Of a stretch of 64,000 nucleotides of DNA, positions 35,395 through 44,474 are shown in pieces (positions within the stretch are counted from its first letter, which is position 1; the number at the start of each line of letters is the position of its first letter). The stretch comes from Flavobacteriaceae bacterium (GTDB taxonomy: Bacteria > Bacteroidota > Bacteroidia > Flavobacteriales > Flavobacteriaceae). The notes under the pieces were generated by a model, which had not been told where the DNA came from, ran no database searches, and saw only the letters and a program-made list of their open reading frames with translations. The translations under genes were made by a program, and so were the position numbers. Where the stretch lies: assembly GCA_023257625.1 (NCBI GenBank), contig JALRBW010000006.1:1-64000 (forward strand), in the 5' to 3' direction.

Positions 35395-36579
35395 CTATTT
35401 TAGAATAGATGCGATTCGTTTGACAGCTTCTCTAATTTCATCTACTGAGGCAGCATAAGAAATTCGAATACAATTTTCATTTCCAAAAGCTTCTCCTGAT
35501 ACCGTGGCAACATGCGCTTTCTCTAAAAGGAACATAGAAAAATCTGAAGCGTTTGAAATGGTTTTCCCATGTAGTGTTTTTCCTATGTAGAAGGAGATAT
35601 CTGGAAAAACATAAAACGCACCTTTAGGGTGGTTTAAAATAAATCCAGGAATAGCAGAAAGGAGCTCGATTATCATTTCTCTCCGTTTTGCAAATTCATC
35701 AACCATGTATTGAATCTTACTCACTGGTGCTTCTAAGGCAGCAATTGTTGCCATTTGTGCTATACAGTTTGCCCCACTTGTAATTTGACCTTGCATTTTA
35801 TTACAGGCTTTAGCAATCCATTCAGGAGCACCTATATACCCAATTCTCCAGCCTGTCATTGCAAAAGCTTTAGCTACACCATTTACTGTAATAGTTCTAT
35901 GGGTCATTTCAGTTATTGAGGCAAAACTAAAATGAGGTACACCGTAGTTAATGTGTTCGTAAATCTCATCTGATAGGATAAAAATATCTGGATATTTTTC
36001 TAACACTTTGGCCAGAGCTCTATATTCATCCTCAGTATAAACAGTACCACTGGGGTTGTTGGGAGAGTTGAACATTACTAATTTCGTTTTTGAAGTAATC
36101 GCTGACTCTAGTTGTTCAGGAGTAATTTTAAAGTCGGTTTCTATAGAAGATGGGATGATAATACTTTTTGCCTCTGCAAGTGTAGCAATGGCAGAATAGC
36201 TTACCCAATATGGAGCGGGTAATAAAACTTCATCACCAGGGTTAAGTAATACCATACAAACATTTGCAATAGATTGCTTTGCTCCAGTTGATACCACAAT
36301 CTGTGAAGGAGTATAATTTAAACCGTTATCACGTTTAAACTTTAGGCAAATGGCCTCTTTTAAATCAAGGTATCCATCAACCGGACTGTATGAATTATAA
36401 TTATCTTTTACAGCTTGAATGGCTGCCTCTTTAATAAATTCTGGAGTATTAAAGTCAGGTTCTCCAAGACTCAACCCGATCACATCAATGCCTTGATTTC
36501 TTAATTCTCTTGCTTTGGCAGCCATAGCCAAAGTTTCAGAAACAGGTAAACTGTTTATTCGTGTAGAAAGGTAATCCAT
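35395..36579 (-). CDS. aspartate aminotransferase (class I, I-gamma type)
   Basis: The protein (394 residues) has LSLGEPDFNTPEFIKEAAIQ, YSPVDGYLDLKEAI, STGAKQSIANVCMVLLNPGD, FNSPNNPSGTVY and ILSDEIYEHINYG. The PLP Lys is in VNGVAKAFAMTGWRIGYIG, with the terminal Arg segment ENCIRISYAAS. This is the pattern of Thermus-type aspartate (or aspartate/prephenate) aminotransferases. It converges on the aromatic operon and shares its terminator but is not part of it. Prephenate activity is possible given the neighbourhood but not shown. Confidence 0.92.
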   Translation of the reverse strand: MDYLSTRINSLPVSETLAMAAKARELRNQGIDVIGLSLGEPDFNTPEFIKEAAIQAVKDNYNSYSPVDGYLDLKEAICLKFKRDNGLNYTPSQIVVSTGAKQSIANVCMVLLNPGDEVLLPAPYWVSYSAIATLAEAKSIIIPSSIETDFKITPEQLESAITSKTKLVMFNSPNNPSGTVYTEDEYRALAKVLEKYPDIFILSDEIYEHINYGVPHFSFASITEMTHRTITVNGVAKAFAMTGWRIGYIGAPEWIAKACNKMQGQITSGANCIAQMATIAALEAPVSKIQYMVDEFAKRREMIIELLSAIPGFILNHPKGAFYVFPDISFYIGKTLHGKTISNASDFSMFLLEKAHVATVSGEAFGNENCIRISYAASVDEIREAVKRIASILK

Positions 36580-36586
36580 AAATAAT

Positions 36587-37681
36587 CTAAGCGGGTTGTG
36601 CCCCCATCTGTTTTAAAAATTTAAAATGCGAAAATAAGGCACTTCGCGTAGTTTTGTACTCATTGTAGGGTAAATTAAATTCTTTTGCAGTTTTTCTTAC
36701 AATTGAACCTATTTTAGTGTAGTGAATATGGCTTATATGGGGGAAAATATGATGCTCAATTTGATGATTTAAACCTCCAGTAAACCAATTCATAATTTTG
36801 TTTTTTGTGGCAAAGTTCACAGTAGTTTTTAATTGATGAATAGCCCATGTGTTTTTCATTGTACCGCTCTTGTGTGCTTCATGCATTTCTGCATCTTCCA
36901 CAACATGAGCTAATTGAAATATTAGACTTAAAATTATTCCAGCTGTGTAATGCATGGCCACAAACCCAATGAGTACTGTCCACCACGGAGCATCTATAAA
37001 TAAAATGGGAAGTACTATCCAAATAGAAAAATATATGATCTTAGTTAGAAAAAGACCGGTCCATTGTAAGCTCGGACGTTTACTGTTTAAATAGGAAAGT
37101 TTTCTTTTAGTGTAACGCTTCATTTGTTGAAAATCTGCAAAAAGAGCCCAATTTAGAGTTAAAAGGCCGTATAGAAAAACAGAATAATAGTGTTGAAATT
37201 TGTGATGGGGAAACCATTCAGAATGTTTTGAAAAACGAAGCACGCGCCCAGCCTCTAAATCTTCATCATGCCCGTGAATATTAGTATAAGTATGATGAAG
37301 AATATTGTGTTGTACTTTCCAATTGAATACGTTTCCTGCTAATATATAAATACTGCTTCCCATAAATTTATTTATCCAAGGATGCTTTGAAAAGGAGCCG
37401 TGATTACCATCATGCATAACATTCATTCCCACACCAGCCATTCCAATTCCCATTACAATACAAAGCAACAGTTTAATCCATAGATTAAAGGATAAGGTTA
37501 ATACCATTGCGTAAGGAGCTACAAGAAGAGAAAACATGAATATAGTTTTCACATAGAGTTTCCAGTTTCCAGTTTTAGGAATTTTATTTTCTTTAAAGTA
37601 ATGATTAACGCGTTGGTTTAATGTTTTAAAAAAATCTTGTGTGTCTTTACGAGAAAAACGAAGGCTTTGTGTAGCTTGCAT
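36587..37681 (-). CDS. membrane fatty acid (acyl-lipid/acyl-CoA) desaturase
   Basis: Membrane di-iron desaturase of 364 residues with the three His boxes: HDGNHGS, HNILHHTYTNIHGHD, and HQIEHHIFPHISHIHY. Four membrane segments surround them (for example IFMFSLLVAPYAMVLTLSF and LCIVMGIGMAGVGMNVM). The HQIEHH third box without an N-terminal cytochrome b5 is typical of linoleoyl-CoA-desaturase-like front-end enzymes in Bacteroidota. ATG 37681 is chosen over the open frame to 37762, because the extension would run through the divergent rsmG start. It likely adjusts membrane lipid unsaturation. Confidence 0.92.
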   Translation of the reverse strand: MQATQSLRFSRKDTQDFFKTLNQRVNHYFKENKIPKTGNWKLYVKTIFMFSLLVAPYAMVLTLSFNLWIKLLLCIVMGIGMAGVGMNVMHDGNHGSFSKHPWINKFMGSSIYILAGNVFNWKVQHNILHHTYTNIHGHDEDLEAGRVLRFSKHSEWFPHHKFQHYYSVFLYGLLTLNWALFADFQQMKRYTKRKLSYLNSKRPSLQWTGLFLTKIIYFSIWIVLPILFIDAPWWTVLIGFVAMHYTAGIILSLIFQLAHVVEDAEMHEAHKSGTMKNTWAIHQLKTTVNFATKNKIMNWFTGGLNHQIEHHIFPHISHIHYTKIGSIVRKTAKEFNLPYNEYKTTRSALFSHFKFLKQMGAQPA

Positions 37682-37745
37682 AGATACGATTAGTAAATGT
37701 AAAAATAAATAAAAATAGTTTAGTAAAACCCTTGAATTAATAAAC

Positions 37746-38363
37746 GTGGAAGAAATTCTCACCTACTTTCCTGAACTTAGTGAAAAACAGCAGCATCAGT
37801 TTAAAGTTTTAGAAAGCTTGTATAAAGAATGGAATCAAAAAATAAACGTTATTTCCCGAAAGGATATAAATCATTTTTATGAGCGGCATGTATTGCATTC
37901 CCTTGGTATTGCGAAAATCATTTCTTTTTTGCCGGAAAGTAAAATATTAGATGTAGGAACAGGGGGTGGTTTTCCAGGAATACCCTTGGCAATACTTTTT
38001 CCAAACACCCACTTTTATTTAATCGATAGTATCGGAAAAAAAATAAAAGTAGTTGAAGAAATTGTCCTTTCGTTGGGTTTAAAAAATGTGACAGCACTTC
38101 ATATTAGGGCAGAAGAATTTTCTAATTCGGTTGACTTTGTAGTAAGTAGAGCAGTTACTCGAATGGTAACTTTTGTACCTTGGGTAGAAGGTAAAATTTC
38201 AAAAAACAGTAAGCATAGTATTAAAAATGGTATTTTGTATTTAAAGGGAGGAGATTTATCTGAGGAATTAATTTCTTTTCCAAAAGCCAATCTTCACTCA
38301 CTTTCCAAGTATTTTAAAAACTATTTTTTTGAAACTAAAAGTGTAGTTCACATCCCACTATAA
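37746..38363 (+). CDS. rsmG: 16S rRNA (guanine527-N7)-methyltransferase
   Basis: RsmG methylates G527 of 16S rRNA using SAM. The GTG start gives MEEILTYFPELSEKQQHQF, the usual RsmG opening, followed by LYKEWNQKINVISRKD and FYERHVLHSLGIAK. The SAM motif is ILDVGTGGGFPGIPLAILFP, and DFVVSRAVTRM is further along. The 205-residue length is normal. It is divergent from the desaturase with 64 bases between the starts. Confidence 0.95.
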   Translation: MEEILTYFPELSEKQQHQFKVLESLYKEWNQKINVISRKDINHFYERHVLHSLGIAKIISFLPESKILDVGTGGGFPGIPLAILFPNTHFYLIDSIGKKIKVVEEIVLSLGLKNVTALHIRAEEFSNSVDFVVSRAVTRMVTFVPWVEGKISKNSKHSIKNGILYLKGGDLSEELISFPKANLHSLSKYFKNYFFETKSVVHIPL

Positions 38364-38378
38364 TTTGTGATAAAAGCC

Positions 38379-40007
38379 CTAAGATTTTAAAAAGGGATAT
38401 CGATAATCTTTGGCTGGTATAAAAGTTTCTTTTATAAGACGAGGAGAAACCCAACGCATGAGGTTGGCTGCCGATCCTGCTTTATCATTTGTGCCTGAAG
38501 CTCTGGCGCCGCCAAAAGGTTGTTGACCTACGACAGCTCCCGTAGGCTTATCATTGATGTAAAAATTACCGGCACTATTTTCTAATGCCTGTAACGCTTC
38601 TTCTATGGCATAACGGTCATTTGAATATACTGCTCCAGTTAAGGCATATTCAGAGGTTTGGTCAATTAATGTTAAAGTGTTTTTCCAATCAGAGTCATCA
38701 AAAACAAAAAGTGTGGCTACTGGACCAAATAATTCTTTTTCCATAGTGAAATATTTGGGATTTGTTGTTATTACTACAGTGGGCTCAATGAAATACCCTT
38801 TTTGATCATTGTAAGTTCCTCCAATCAAAATCTCTGCATCACTATCTTTTTTCACTTGTTCAATGGCATTAACTAGACGGTCAAACGAACCTTTGTGGAT
38901 AACTGCAGTAACAAAATTTTCGAAATTAGCCGGTGATCCCATGGAAATGCTTTCTAGGTCTTGCTTTACGAAATTGATAATTTCTTGTGCAATTGATTTA
39001 GGTAAATAAATACGTGAAGCCGCTGAGCATTTTTGCCCCTGAAATTCAAAGGCTCCACGTACAATTCCTGTAGCCACTTCTCTTGGAGAAGCTGAAGGAT
39101 GTGCTACAATAAAATCTTTACCACCAGTTTCTCCAACTATTCGCGGATAGGTTTTATACTTTTGGATATTTGCTCCAATTTTAGCCCAGATTCCTTTAAA
39201 AATATCCGTAGAACCTGTAAAATGGATTCCAGAAAAATCAGGACTTTCAAGTATCGTATCCGTAATCATTACAGGATCACCAAAAACCATATTTATTACA
39301 CCATCTGGTAGCCCGGCCTCTCTAAATATTTCCATTATTACTTGCGCAGAATAGATTTGATGGTCACTTGGTTTCCAAACTACAGTATTTCCCATCATGG
39401 CTACAGAAGCACATAAATTTCCTGCAATTGCAGTAAAATTGAAAGGGCTAATTGCATAAATAAAACCCTCTAAGGGTCTGTAGCTGATTCGGTTCCAAAT
39501 TCCAGGACTACTTTCGGGTTGGTTTTCATAAATTTCTTGCATGAAATATACGTTGAAACGAAGAAAATCTATCAGTTCACAGGCGGCATCAATTTCAGCT
39601 TGGTGAATTGTTTTTGATTGAGCCAACATAGTAGCCGCATTTATTTTTGCTCTATATGGACCTGCAATTAACTCAGCTGCACGTAAGAAAATTGCAGCTC
39701 TAGAAGTCCACTCTAATTGACTCCATTTTTCACGGGCGTTTAGGGCCGCTGAAATAGCAGCATTGATATGTTTTTTTTCAGCTTTATGGTAGAGGCCAAT
39801 CTTATGTTGATGGTCATGAGGCGGTTGAAGGGTTTCAGTATTTTCTGTTTTAATATCTTGGTTTCCAATACGCATAGGTACTTCTATGGTTTGATTAAAA
39901 AGGATATTGTAGGTATCAAGAACCGCTTTTCTTTCGCTGCTATTGGGCAAATAATCTAAAACGGGTTCGTTGATAGGATAAGGAACATTAAAAACACTGT
40001 TTGCCAT
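38379..40007 (-). CDS. pruA: L-glutamate gamma-semialdehyde dehydrogenase (1-pyrroline-5-carboxylate dehydrogenase)
   Basis: This aldehyde dehydrogenase oxidises glutamate semialdehyde, from proline catabolism, to glutamate with NAD+. Visible elements are FNFTAIAGNLCASVAMMGNT, VVWKPSD, GIHFTGSTDIFKGIW, the catalytic Glu in VGETGGKDFIVAH, the catalytic Cys in FEFQGQKCSAASRIY, and the C-terminal QQPFGGARASGTNDKAG. ATG 40007 (542 residues, MANSVFNVPYPINEPV) fits the family N-terminus better than ATG 40034, which adds nine residues. No proline dehydrogenase domain or gene is adjacent. Confidence 0.95.
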   Translation of the reverse strand: MANSVFNVPYPINEPVLDYLPNSSERKAVLDTYNILFNQTIEVPMRIGNQDIKTENTETLQPPHDHQHKIGLYHKAEKKHINAAISAALNAREKWSQLEWTSRAAIFLRAAELIAGPYRAKINAATMLAQSKTIHQAEIDAACELIDFLRFNVYFMQEIYENQPESSPGIWNRISYRPLEGFIYAISPFNFTAIAGNLCASVAMMGNTVVWKPSDHQIYSAQVIMEIFREAGLPDGVINMVFGDPVMITDTILESPDFSGIHFTGSTDIFKGIWAKIGANIQKYKTYPRIVGETGGKDFIVAHPSASPREVATGIVRGAFEFQGQKCSAASRIYLPKSIAQEIINFVKQDLESISMGSPANFENFVTAVIHKGSFDRLVNAIEQVKKDSDAEILIGGTYNDQKGYFIEPTVVITTNPKYFTMEKELFGPVATLFVFDDSDWKNTLTLIDQTSEYALTGAVYSNDRYAIEEALQALENSAGNFYINDKPTGAVVGQQPFGGARASGTNDKAGSAANLMRWVSPRLIKETFIPAKDYRYPFLKS

Positions 40008-40066
40008 TACTTCTTTTGGAGTAAAAATATTCAATTAGAAATTAACAGCAACAAAAATTTTAAAGC

Positions 40067-40453
40067 TTAATTCAAAATGTGAGGAACACTAAGTTTAAAA
40101 CTGGGAATATCCACTTGAAATTTACGTGCAGATGAAAAATTAATCATGATATAGGTGCCAGACATTGCACCCATTGGAGACGTAATTAAACAGCCAGATT
40201 GATAGGTGTGAATTTCTCCTGGTTTTAATACAGGCTTTTGACCAACTACACCATCTCCATTTACATATTGAGGGCGATTAAATGATTCAAGAATTTTCCA
40301 ATGTCGAGAAAGCAATTGGACGACGTCTTTACTTTGATTTTCGATAGTAATGAAATATAAAAAAGCGTGATGCGGAAGCTGGTTTTTTAAAAAACTACCC
40401 TCAAACCTAGATTGCACTGAGATTTTAATTCCTTTTGTAATTTGTTGTATCAC
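40067..40453 (-). CDS. apaG: ApaG domain protein
   Basis: ApaG proteins are small fibronectin-type beta-sandwich proteins linked to Co2+/Mg2+ homeostasis in enterobacteria. The 128-residue sequence shows VQSRFEGSF, FLYFITIENQSKDVVQLLSRHW, and VVGQKPVLKPGEIHTYQSGC. PMGAMSGTYIMI supplies the conserved Gly-rich turn. Length matches the family. It precedes pruA in the same direction with a gap of 59 bases and lies next to the T9SS plug gene; its cellular role here is unclear. Confidence 0.93.
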   Translation of the reverse strand: MIQQITKGIKISVQSRFEGSFLKNQLPHHAFLYFITIENQSKDVVQLLSRHWKILESFNRPQYVNGDGVVGQKPVLKPGEIHTYQSGCLITSPMGAMSGTYIMINFSSARKFQVDIPSFKLSVPHILN

Positions 40454-40524
40454 ACCTAATTATTCCAAATAAAATATATGAAAATAAAGATAATAAAAAA
40501 GAACCATATAGACCAAAAGCTAAA

Positions 40525-41778
40525 TTAGTTCTTTAATTCAAATGAATTAGCAACTCCCACACCCACTAAAGCATCAAACTGAGTACCAATAGCACGGTAA
40601 TATACGAGTACTAAATAATTGTTTTCTGTTAACGCAAAACTCCCGCTAATCTCGTTTTTATAGAGTCCTCCTTCTTTTTTAACCACATATTTATAATTGT
40701 AGAAGCCTTGTTTTAATAAAATTACACTTTCATATAGTCCTAAAGCAGGATTAAAGTACATGGCATTGTATTCACTTAATTGATAATTGTTAAATCCCCC
40801 ATACACGTAGATCTGATCATTTTCTAGGTTGAAATTTGAAGCTAAACTAAAATATACCAAACTGTAATCCGCTTCTATGTCAGAGTCACCTGGCCTCATA
40901 ATATTTCGTATTTCAAATGCACCATTTATGTCTGGAGCAAAGCTGTATTCTGACATACTGCGGGGTATATCTACCTTGAGATAGGTTTCATATAAGTCTT
41001 TTTTTTGGGTAAAAGTTATGTTCGAACTGGTAACCCTAAGGTCTTTACTGTCAAAGAAAAAATATTCATTTCCCCCTTCGAATTGTGCAGGATATTCATA
41101 TCGATATTCTAAAGAGGCTCCCTGATAATATTGAGGGGTTAGTCCTGTGATTTTTGAATCCCATTGATCGTTTTGTAAAAGGGTTACAAATATATTTTTA
41201 TCTGGATTTCTAAATGTTTCCATTTGGGGCGTGATCTTAAAATGTATTGATTGATGGGTATAAAAGCGATCTAAATTTTGAGGTCTATAAACTGCAACTT
41301 GAACAGTAGCAGAAGGTTCATATATACAAAATCTTCGTGAAAAAGCTAAGGTATCATCAGCCGTATAAATTTCTAGCATATAGTTTCCAGATATTTTAAA
41401 TTGTACATTTTCATTAGGTATTGCTAGAGTGAAGTGAGTGTAAGATTGGAGAGTATTGAATGAAGTACGGTAATTATCAATTCGTAGGTTATCAAATCCA
41501 TCTAAAAACTCATTTTGAAATAACGAAGAAGGGGTCCAATCCCAATTAAAATGTTTAATTCGATAATAATAATCAGATTCGTCTCCAAGTAAATCATCAA
41601 ATTCTAAGGTCATTATTTCACCTACAGAAACCACAGGAAAATTTCGTAAAGTTTCCTTTCCATAAAACTGAATGGTTTTAATATGATCTGGAGGATAATG
41701 TTCTAATACCTCTTGTCCAAAAATTTTAAATAAGAAAGTTTCGAGTACTAGAAGCGATAATAAAAGGTAAATTTTCAT
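40525..41778 (-). CDS. type IX secretion system plug protein (DUF5103)
   Basis: The 417-residue protein has a signal peptide (KIYLLLSLLVLETFLFKIFG) and the DUF5103 beta-rich layout: VSVGEIMTLEFDDLLGDESD, YYRIKHFNWDWTPSSL, EFLDGFDNLRI and IYVYGGFNNYQLSEYN. The C-terminal LLKQGFYNYKYVV belongs to the last domain. In Flavobacterium johnsoniae a protein of this family plugs the periplasmic opening of the SprA translocon. Gene order apaG, plug, nqrA matches, as I recall, other flavobacteria. It is divergent from the nqr operon across 170 bases. Confidence 0.85.
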   Translation of the reverse strand: MKIYLLLSLLVLETFLFKIFGQEVLEHYPPDHIKTIQFYGKETLRNFPVVSVGEIMTLEFDDLLGDESDYYYRIKHFNWDWTPSSLFQNEFLDGFDNLRIDNYRTSFNTLQSYTHFTLAIPNENVQFKISGNYMLEIYTADDTLAFSRRFCIYEPSATVQVAVYRPQNLDRFYTHQSIHFKITPQMETFRNPDKNIFVTLLQNDQWDSKITGLTPQYYQGASLEYRYEYPAQFEGGNEYFFFDSKDLRVTSSNITFTQKKDLYETYLKVDIPRSMSEYSFAPDINGAFEIRNIMRPGDSDIEADYSLVYFSLASNFNLENDQIYVYGGFNNYQLSEYNAMYFNPALGLYESVILLKQGFYNYKYVVKKEGGLYKNEISGSFALTENNYLVLVYYRAIGTQFDALVGVGVANSFELKN

Positions 41779-41915
41779 GCCCAGTAAATGTAATCGTTCC
41801 GTTTTTGTTTACCAAATTGCAGATATATTAGCGAAAAGGTTAAACAGTTATTTAGAAAGAATATAAATAAAGATTTTTCCTCTTTAATTACCACTGCTAA
41901 AAGGGTGTTTATTTA

Positions 41916-41923
41916 TAAATTTG
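41916..41923 (+). promoter_or_regulatory. candidate nqr operon -7 box (TAAATTTG)
   Basis: TAAATTTG matches TAnnTTTG exactly and lies 25 bases before the nqrA ATG. Upstream at the right distance only a CTG is seen, so the -33 element is weak. Confidence 0.45.
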
Positions 41924-41948
41924 CACCGTTTTAGAACGAATCAACTTA

Positions 41949-43304
41949 ATGAAACTAATTAAAGCAATTCAAACGCGACGAGGTGCCCAACTCAAGCTAA
42001 ATGGAGCTGCTGAAAAAGCACTAAGCACAGCCCCACCTTCAAGCACTTTTGCCCTTAATCCCGATGATTTTTTTGGACTTACGCCAAAATTGAGCGTCAA
42101 AGAGGGTGATACAGTTAAAAAGGGATCACCTTTATTTTTTGATAAAAAAAATCCAGAAATAATAGTGGTTTCCCCTATTGCTGGTAGTGTAGAACAAATA
42201 CATCGTGGTCCAAAACGAAAAATTGAATCTATTATTATTAAAGCCTCTTCTAATCAAGGAGTAATAAAATGGACTATCGACGAAGAAAAACGGGATTCGA
42301 ATTACCTCAAAAAAATGCTTTTGCAAGGGGGTTTATGGCCTTTTATACAACAAAGACCATATGGCATTATAGCTAACCCTGCTGATACTCCAAAAGCTAT
42401 ATTCGTTTCTACATTTCCTACATCGCCGTTAGCTATAGATTATGATTTTACTTTACAATATGATCAAGAAGATTTTCAAAACGGGATTGACATTTTAAAT
42501 AACTTAGTTGACACCCCTATTAACCTAGGGGTGAGTAAATCTTCTCCTGGGTTTTTTGAAAAAATTCAACATGTAAATCATTATAGTATATCAGGTCCTC
42601 ACCCCGCTGGAAATGTAAGTTTACACATTCAAGAAATAAGCCCGATAAATTCTGGCGATCGAATTTGGACAGTAAACCCTGAAGATGTAGTGAACATAGG
42701 CCGGTTTTTCAAAACGGGTGAATTTTCAGGACAAAGAACTATTGCTGTTTGTGGCAATGGTATTCGCCAACCTAAATACTTTGTCACCTCTTTAGGAGTA
42801 GAATTGGCACCTCTCTTAGAAAACGTAGGTTTGGTTCATGAAAATGTTCGAATTATTAATGGTGATATTTTAACTGGTAATAAAGTTTCAGTTAAAGGAC
42901 ATTTAGGCTATTTCAACACTCTAGTAACGGTAATACCTGAGGGAAATCATTACAGAATGTTGGGTTGGCTTCCTTTTAAAGATAATGGAATATTAAGCTT
43001 ATCAAATACCTCTTTTTCACGACTTTTTGGAAGAAAAGGGTTTGATGTAGATACTAACCTCAATGGTGAAGAACGCGCAATGGTTGTTACAGGCGAAATG
43101 GAAAAAGTATTTCCCTTTGATATTTATCCCATGCAATTGCTTAAAGCATGTTTAGTTGAAAACATTGAAAAAATGGAAGCGTTAGGTATTTATGAAGTTG
43201 TACCTGAAGATTTTGGTTTAATAGATTATGCTAATACTTCGAAAATTGAGTCACAAGAGATTATTCGTAAAGGAATTGAATTAATGATAAAAGAAGTTGG
43301 ATAA
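41949..43304 (+). CDS. nqrA: Na+-translocating NADH:quinone reductase subunit A
   Basis: NqrA is the peripheral cytoplasmic subunit of the sodium-pumping NADH:quinone oxidoreductase. The 451-residue sequence begins IKAIQTRRGAQLKLNGAAE and has FGLTPKLSVKEGDTVKKG and VSPIAGSVEQIHRGPKRKIE. NGDILTGNKVSVKGHLGYF and MVVTGEMEKVFPFDIYPMQL complete the barrel-sandwich and soluble-ligand-binding layout. It is the first of six collinear nqr genes, with 8 bases to nqrB. Confidence 0.96.
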   Translation: MKLIKAIQTRRGAQLKLNGAAEKALSTAPPSSTFALNPDDFFGLTPKLSVKEGDTVKKGSPLFFDKKNPEIIVVSPIAGSVEQIHRGPKRKIESIIIKASSNQGVIKWTIDEEKRDSNYLKKMLLQGGLWPFIQQRPYGIIANPADTPKAIFVSTFPTSPLAIDYDFTLQYDQEDFQNGIDILNNLVDTPINLGVSKSSPGFFEKIQHVNHYSISGPHPAGNVSLHIQEISPINSGDRIWTVNPEDVVNIGRFFKTGEFSGQRTIAVCGNGIRQPKYFVTSLGVELAPLLENVGLVHENVRIINGDILTGNKVSVKGHLGYFNTLVTVIPEGNHYRMLGWLPFKDNGILSLSNTSFSRLFGRKGFDVDTNLNGEERAMVVTGEMEKVFPFDIYPMQLLKACLVENIEKMEALGIYEVVPEDFGLIDYANTSKIESQEIIRKGIELMIKEVG

Positions 43305-43312
43305 TAAAAACT

Positions 43313-44473
43313 ATGAAAGCTTTAAGAAATAAATTAGATCAATTAAGAAAACCTTTTGAAAAAGGACAAAAACTAGAAAAATTTGCACCGGCTTTTGGTG
43401 CTTTTGAAACTTTTTTATTTGTCCCTAATCATACAACAAAAAAAGGGGCTCACATTCGTGATGCAGTAGATTTAAAAAGAACGATGGTTACTGTAATCAT
43501 TGCTTTATTACCTGCATTATTATATGGAATATACAATACAGGATACCAATATTACATTCAAACGGGTTCTCCATTTACTTTCTTAGACGCCTTTATTCAC
43601 GGCGCTTGGAAGGTTTTCCCCATGATTATTGTTTCCTATGTTGTAGGACTTTCTATTGAATTTGGTTTTGCCGTTTACCGTGGCCACGAAGTGAACGAAG
43701 GGTATTTAGTTACCGGACTTTTGATACCGATGATTATGCCAATTGATATACCCTTATGGATGGTGGGGATATCCACTGCGTTTGCAGTTTTAATTGCAAA
43801 AGAAGCCTTTGGAGGAACAGGTATGAATATTTTAAACCCTGCTTTAACAGCACGTGCATTTGCTTTTTTTGCCTATCCTACCTATATGTCAGGAAATAAA
43901 GTATGGGTTTCTGAAGCTTCCACTGTAGATGGTATTTCAGGAGAAACTATTCTAGGTAATCTTGCCGCTGGAAATGAAGTGAGCTATTCTTTTATGGATA
44001 TGTTTCAAGGAGCTATTCCGGGTTCAATTGCAGAAACATCAGCACTGTGGGTGGGCGTCGGAGCATTAATACTCATATTGACGGGCATAGGGAGTTGGAG
44101 AATAATGGTTGGAGGAATACTCGGAGCTGCCCTTATGGGACTTTTATTTAACCTTTGGGGTGCTAATACATTAATGAGTTTTTCTTGGATAAATCATTTG
44201 GTTGTTGGTGGATTTGCTTTTGGAATTGTTTTCATGGCAACAGATCCAGTAACTGCAGCTCAAACCAATAAAGGAAAATGGATATATGGAATTCTTGTAG
44301 GTATATTCTGTATCATTATACGGGTATTTAATCCAGCTTATCCTGAAGGGGTTATGTTAGCCATTCTTTTAATGAATGTTTTTGCTCCTACCATAGATCA
44401 TTATGTAGTAAACGGAAACATCAAAAAGAGACAAAAACGCTGGGCTATAGCACAAAATCTTAAAACAGCATAA
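43313..44473 (+). CDS. nqrB: Na+-translocating NADH:quinone reductase subunit B
   Basis: NqrB is a polytopic subunit with a covalently bound FMN and part of the sodium path. It has a soluble N-terminus (RKPFEKGQKLEKFAPAF), RTMVTVIIALLPALLYGIYN, and VLIAKEAFGGTGMNILNPAL before the last membrane segments. The flavinylation segment reads VDGISGETILGNL, with Thr212 as the expected FMN acceptor; the usual Ala before that Thr is Glu211. AGFAFGIVFM-like wording (VVGGFAFGIVFMATDPVTAA) and MNVFAPTIDHYVV end the protein. Flavin attachment would depend on the ApbE encoded at 48260. Confidence 0.96.
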   Translation: MKALRNKLDQLRKPFEKGQKLEKFAPAFGAFETFLFVPNHTTKKGAHIRDAVDLKRTMVTVIIALLPALLYGIYNTGYQYYIQTGSPFTFLDAFIHGAWKVFPMIIVSYVVGLSIEFGFAVYRGHEVNEGYLVTGLLIPMIMPIDIPLWMVGISTAFAVLIAKEAFGGTGMNILNPALTARAFAFFAYPTYMSGNKVWVSEASTVDGISGETILGNLAAGNEVSYSFMDMFQGAIPGSIAETSALWVGVGALILILTGIGSWRIMVGGILGAALMGLLFNLWGANTLMSFSWINHLVVGGFAFGIVFMATDPVTAAQTNKGKWIYGILVGIFCIIIRVFNPAYPEGVMLAILLMNVFAPTIDHYVVNGNIKKRQKRWAIAQNLKTA

Positions 44474-44474
44474 T

